Source: Hyphomicrobiales bacterium
GTDB taxonomy: Bacteria > Pseudomonadota > Alphaproteobacteria > Rhizobiales > OSC116
DNA length: 34,476 bases
Direction: 5' to 3'
Assembly: GCA_016744975.1 (NCBI GenBank)
Contig: JADGDI010000019.1
Span: 1-34,476, forward strand
In this document: one piece after another, positions 34,383 through 34,476 of the stretch
Layout: every line of letters begins with the position of its first letter
How positions within the stretch are numbered: the stretch's first letter is position 1
The notes under the pieces: model-generated
Databases searched by the model: none
Told to the model about the DNA's origin: nothing
The model's input: the letters and a program-made list of their open reading frames with translations, nothing else
Program-made: the position numbers and the translations under genes

Positions 34383-34476
34383 ATGAGTAGTGATATTGAA
34401 ATTGCACGCGCCGCAAATAAATTACCAATTTTAGAAATTGGTGCAAAGCTAGGTATTAACGCCGAAAATCTAATTC
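34383..34476 (+). CDS. fhs: Formate-tetrahydrofolate ligase, N-terminal fragment cut by window end
   Basis: Only the first 31 codons are present. They begin MSSDIEIARAA and continue KLPILEIGAKLGI, which matches the conserved start of formyltetrahydrofolate synthetase (IAxxAxxxPIxEIAxKLGI). The enzyme joins formate to tetrahydrofolate with ATP, feeding one-carbon units into biosynthesis. GAGGGA lies shortly before the ATG. With the formate dehydrogenase at 12281-17950, the cell has both oxidation and assimilation routes for formate. Assignment rests on a short fragment but the pattern is distinctive. Confidence 0.85.
   Translation, partial: MSSDIEIARAANKLPILEIGAKLGINAENLI

Overview
The window reads as a slice of an AT-rich alphaproteobacterial chromosome, most likely from a marine or saline habitat. 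That placement is an inference from gene content: an NAD-linked molybdenum formate dehydrogenase (fdsGBA-fdhD), sulfoacetaldehyde acetyltransferase with phosphate acetyltransferase (xsc-pta), two MocR/TauR-type regulators, methylmalonate/malonate-semialdehyde dehydrogenase, glutaryl-CoA dehydrogenase, NnrS, and formate-tetrahydrofolate ligase at the right edge. I saw no rRNA, tRNA, CRISPR array, phage gene or transposase. Coding density is high and codon use looks uniform by eye.

Layout. 1-4984 (minus strand) is a cell-surface polysaccharide operon. In transcription order it holds a PPP-type phosphatase, a Wzc-like chain-length regulator/tyrosine kinase, an unknown membrane-anchored protein, and an O-antigen ligase/polymerase cut by the window edge. 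5195-7137 holds an exported Ala-rich helical-repeat protein convergent with a GGDEF diguanylate cyclase. 7469-10622 is a MocR regulator divergent from mmsA, closed by a clear intrinsic terminator. 10792-12306 is glpK, whose 3' end overlaps that of the convergent fdsGBA-fdhD operon (12281-17950). The four genes of that operon overlap each other by 4 bases (ATGA).

18255-23243 is a taurine/sulfonate-type module: xsc-pta, a divergent MocR (TauR-like) regulator, and a Rid-family gene. 23426-27168 is an ABC importer (Tat-exported binding protein, permease, ATPase) in one operon with nnrS. 27163-30644 is a LysR regulator divergent from gcdH and a CaiB/BaiF CoA-transferase, suggesting glutarate/lysine breakdown. 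30682-34041 holds a serine beta-lactamase-like hydrolase, an Amt ammonium transporter and a hotdog thioesterase. The window closes on the first 31 codons of fhs.

How it may fit together (inference). Several modules feed acetyl-CoA or C1 pools from small nitrogenous or sulfonated organics. Xsc and Pta turn sulfoacetaldehyde into sulfite and acetyl-CoA. MmsA turns (methyl)malonate semialdehyde into acetyl- or propionyl-CoA. GcdH turns glutaryl-CoA into crotonyl-CoA. Formate can be oxidised by Fds or assimilated by Fhs. Amt would recover ammonium. Two paralogous MocR regulators each face an enzyme acting on an acid semialdehyde, and the substrates trace back to the structural analogues beta-alanine and taurine. 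The less ordinary points are the ABC-nnrS operon, a Rid protein without the catalytic arginine, short tandem duplications at gene boundaries, and a PPP phosphatase heading the Wzc operon.
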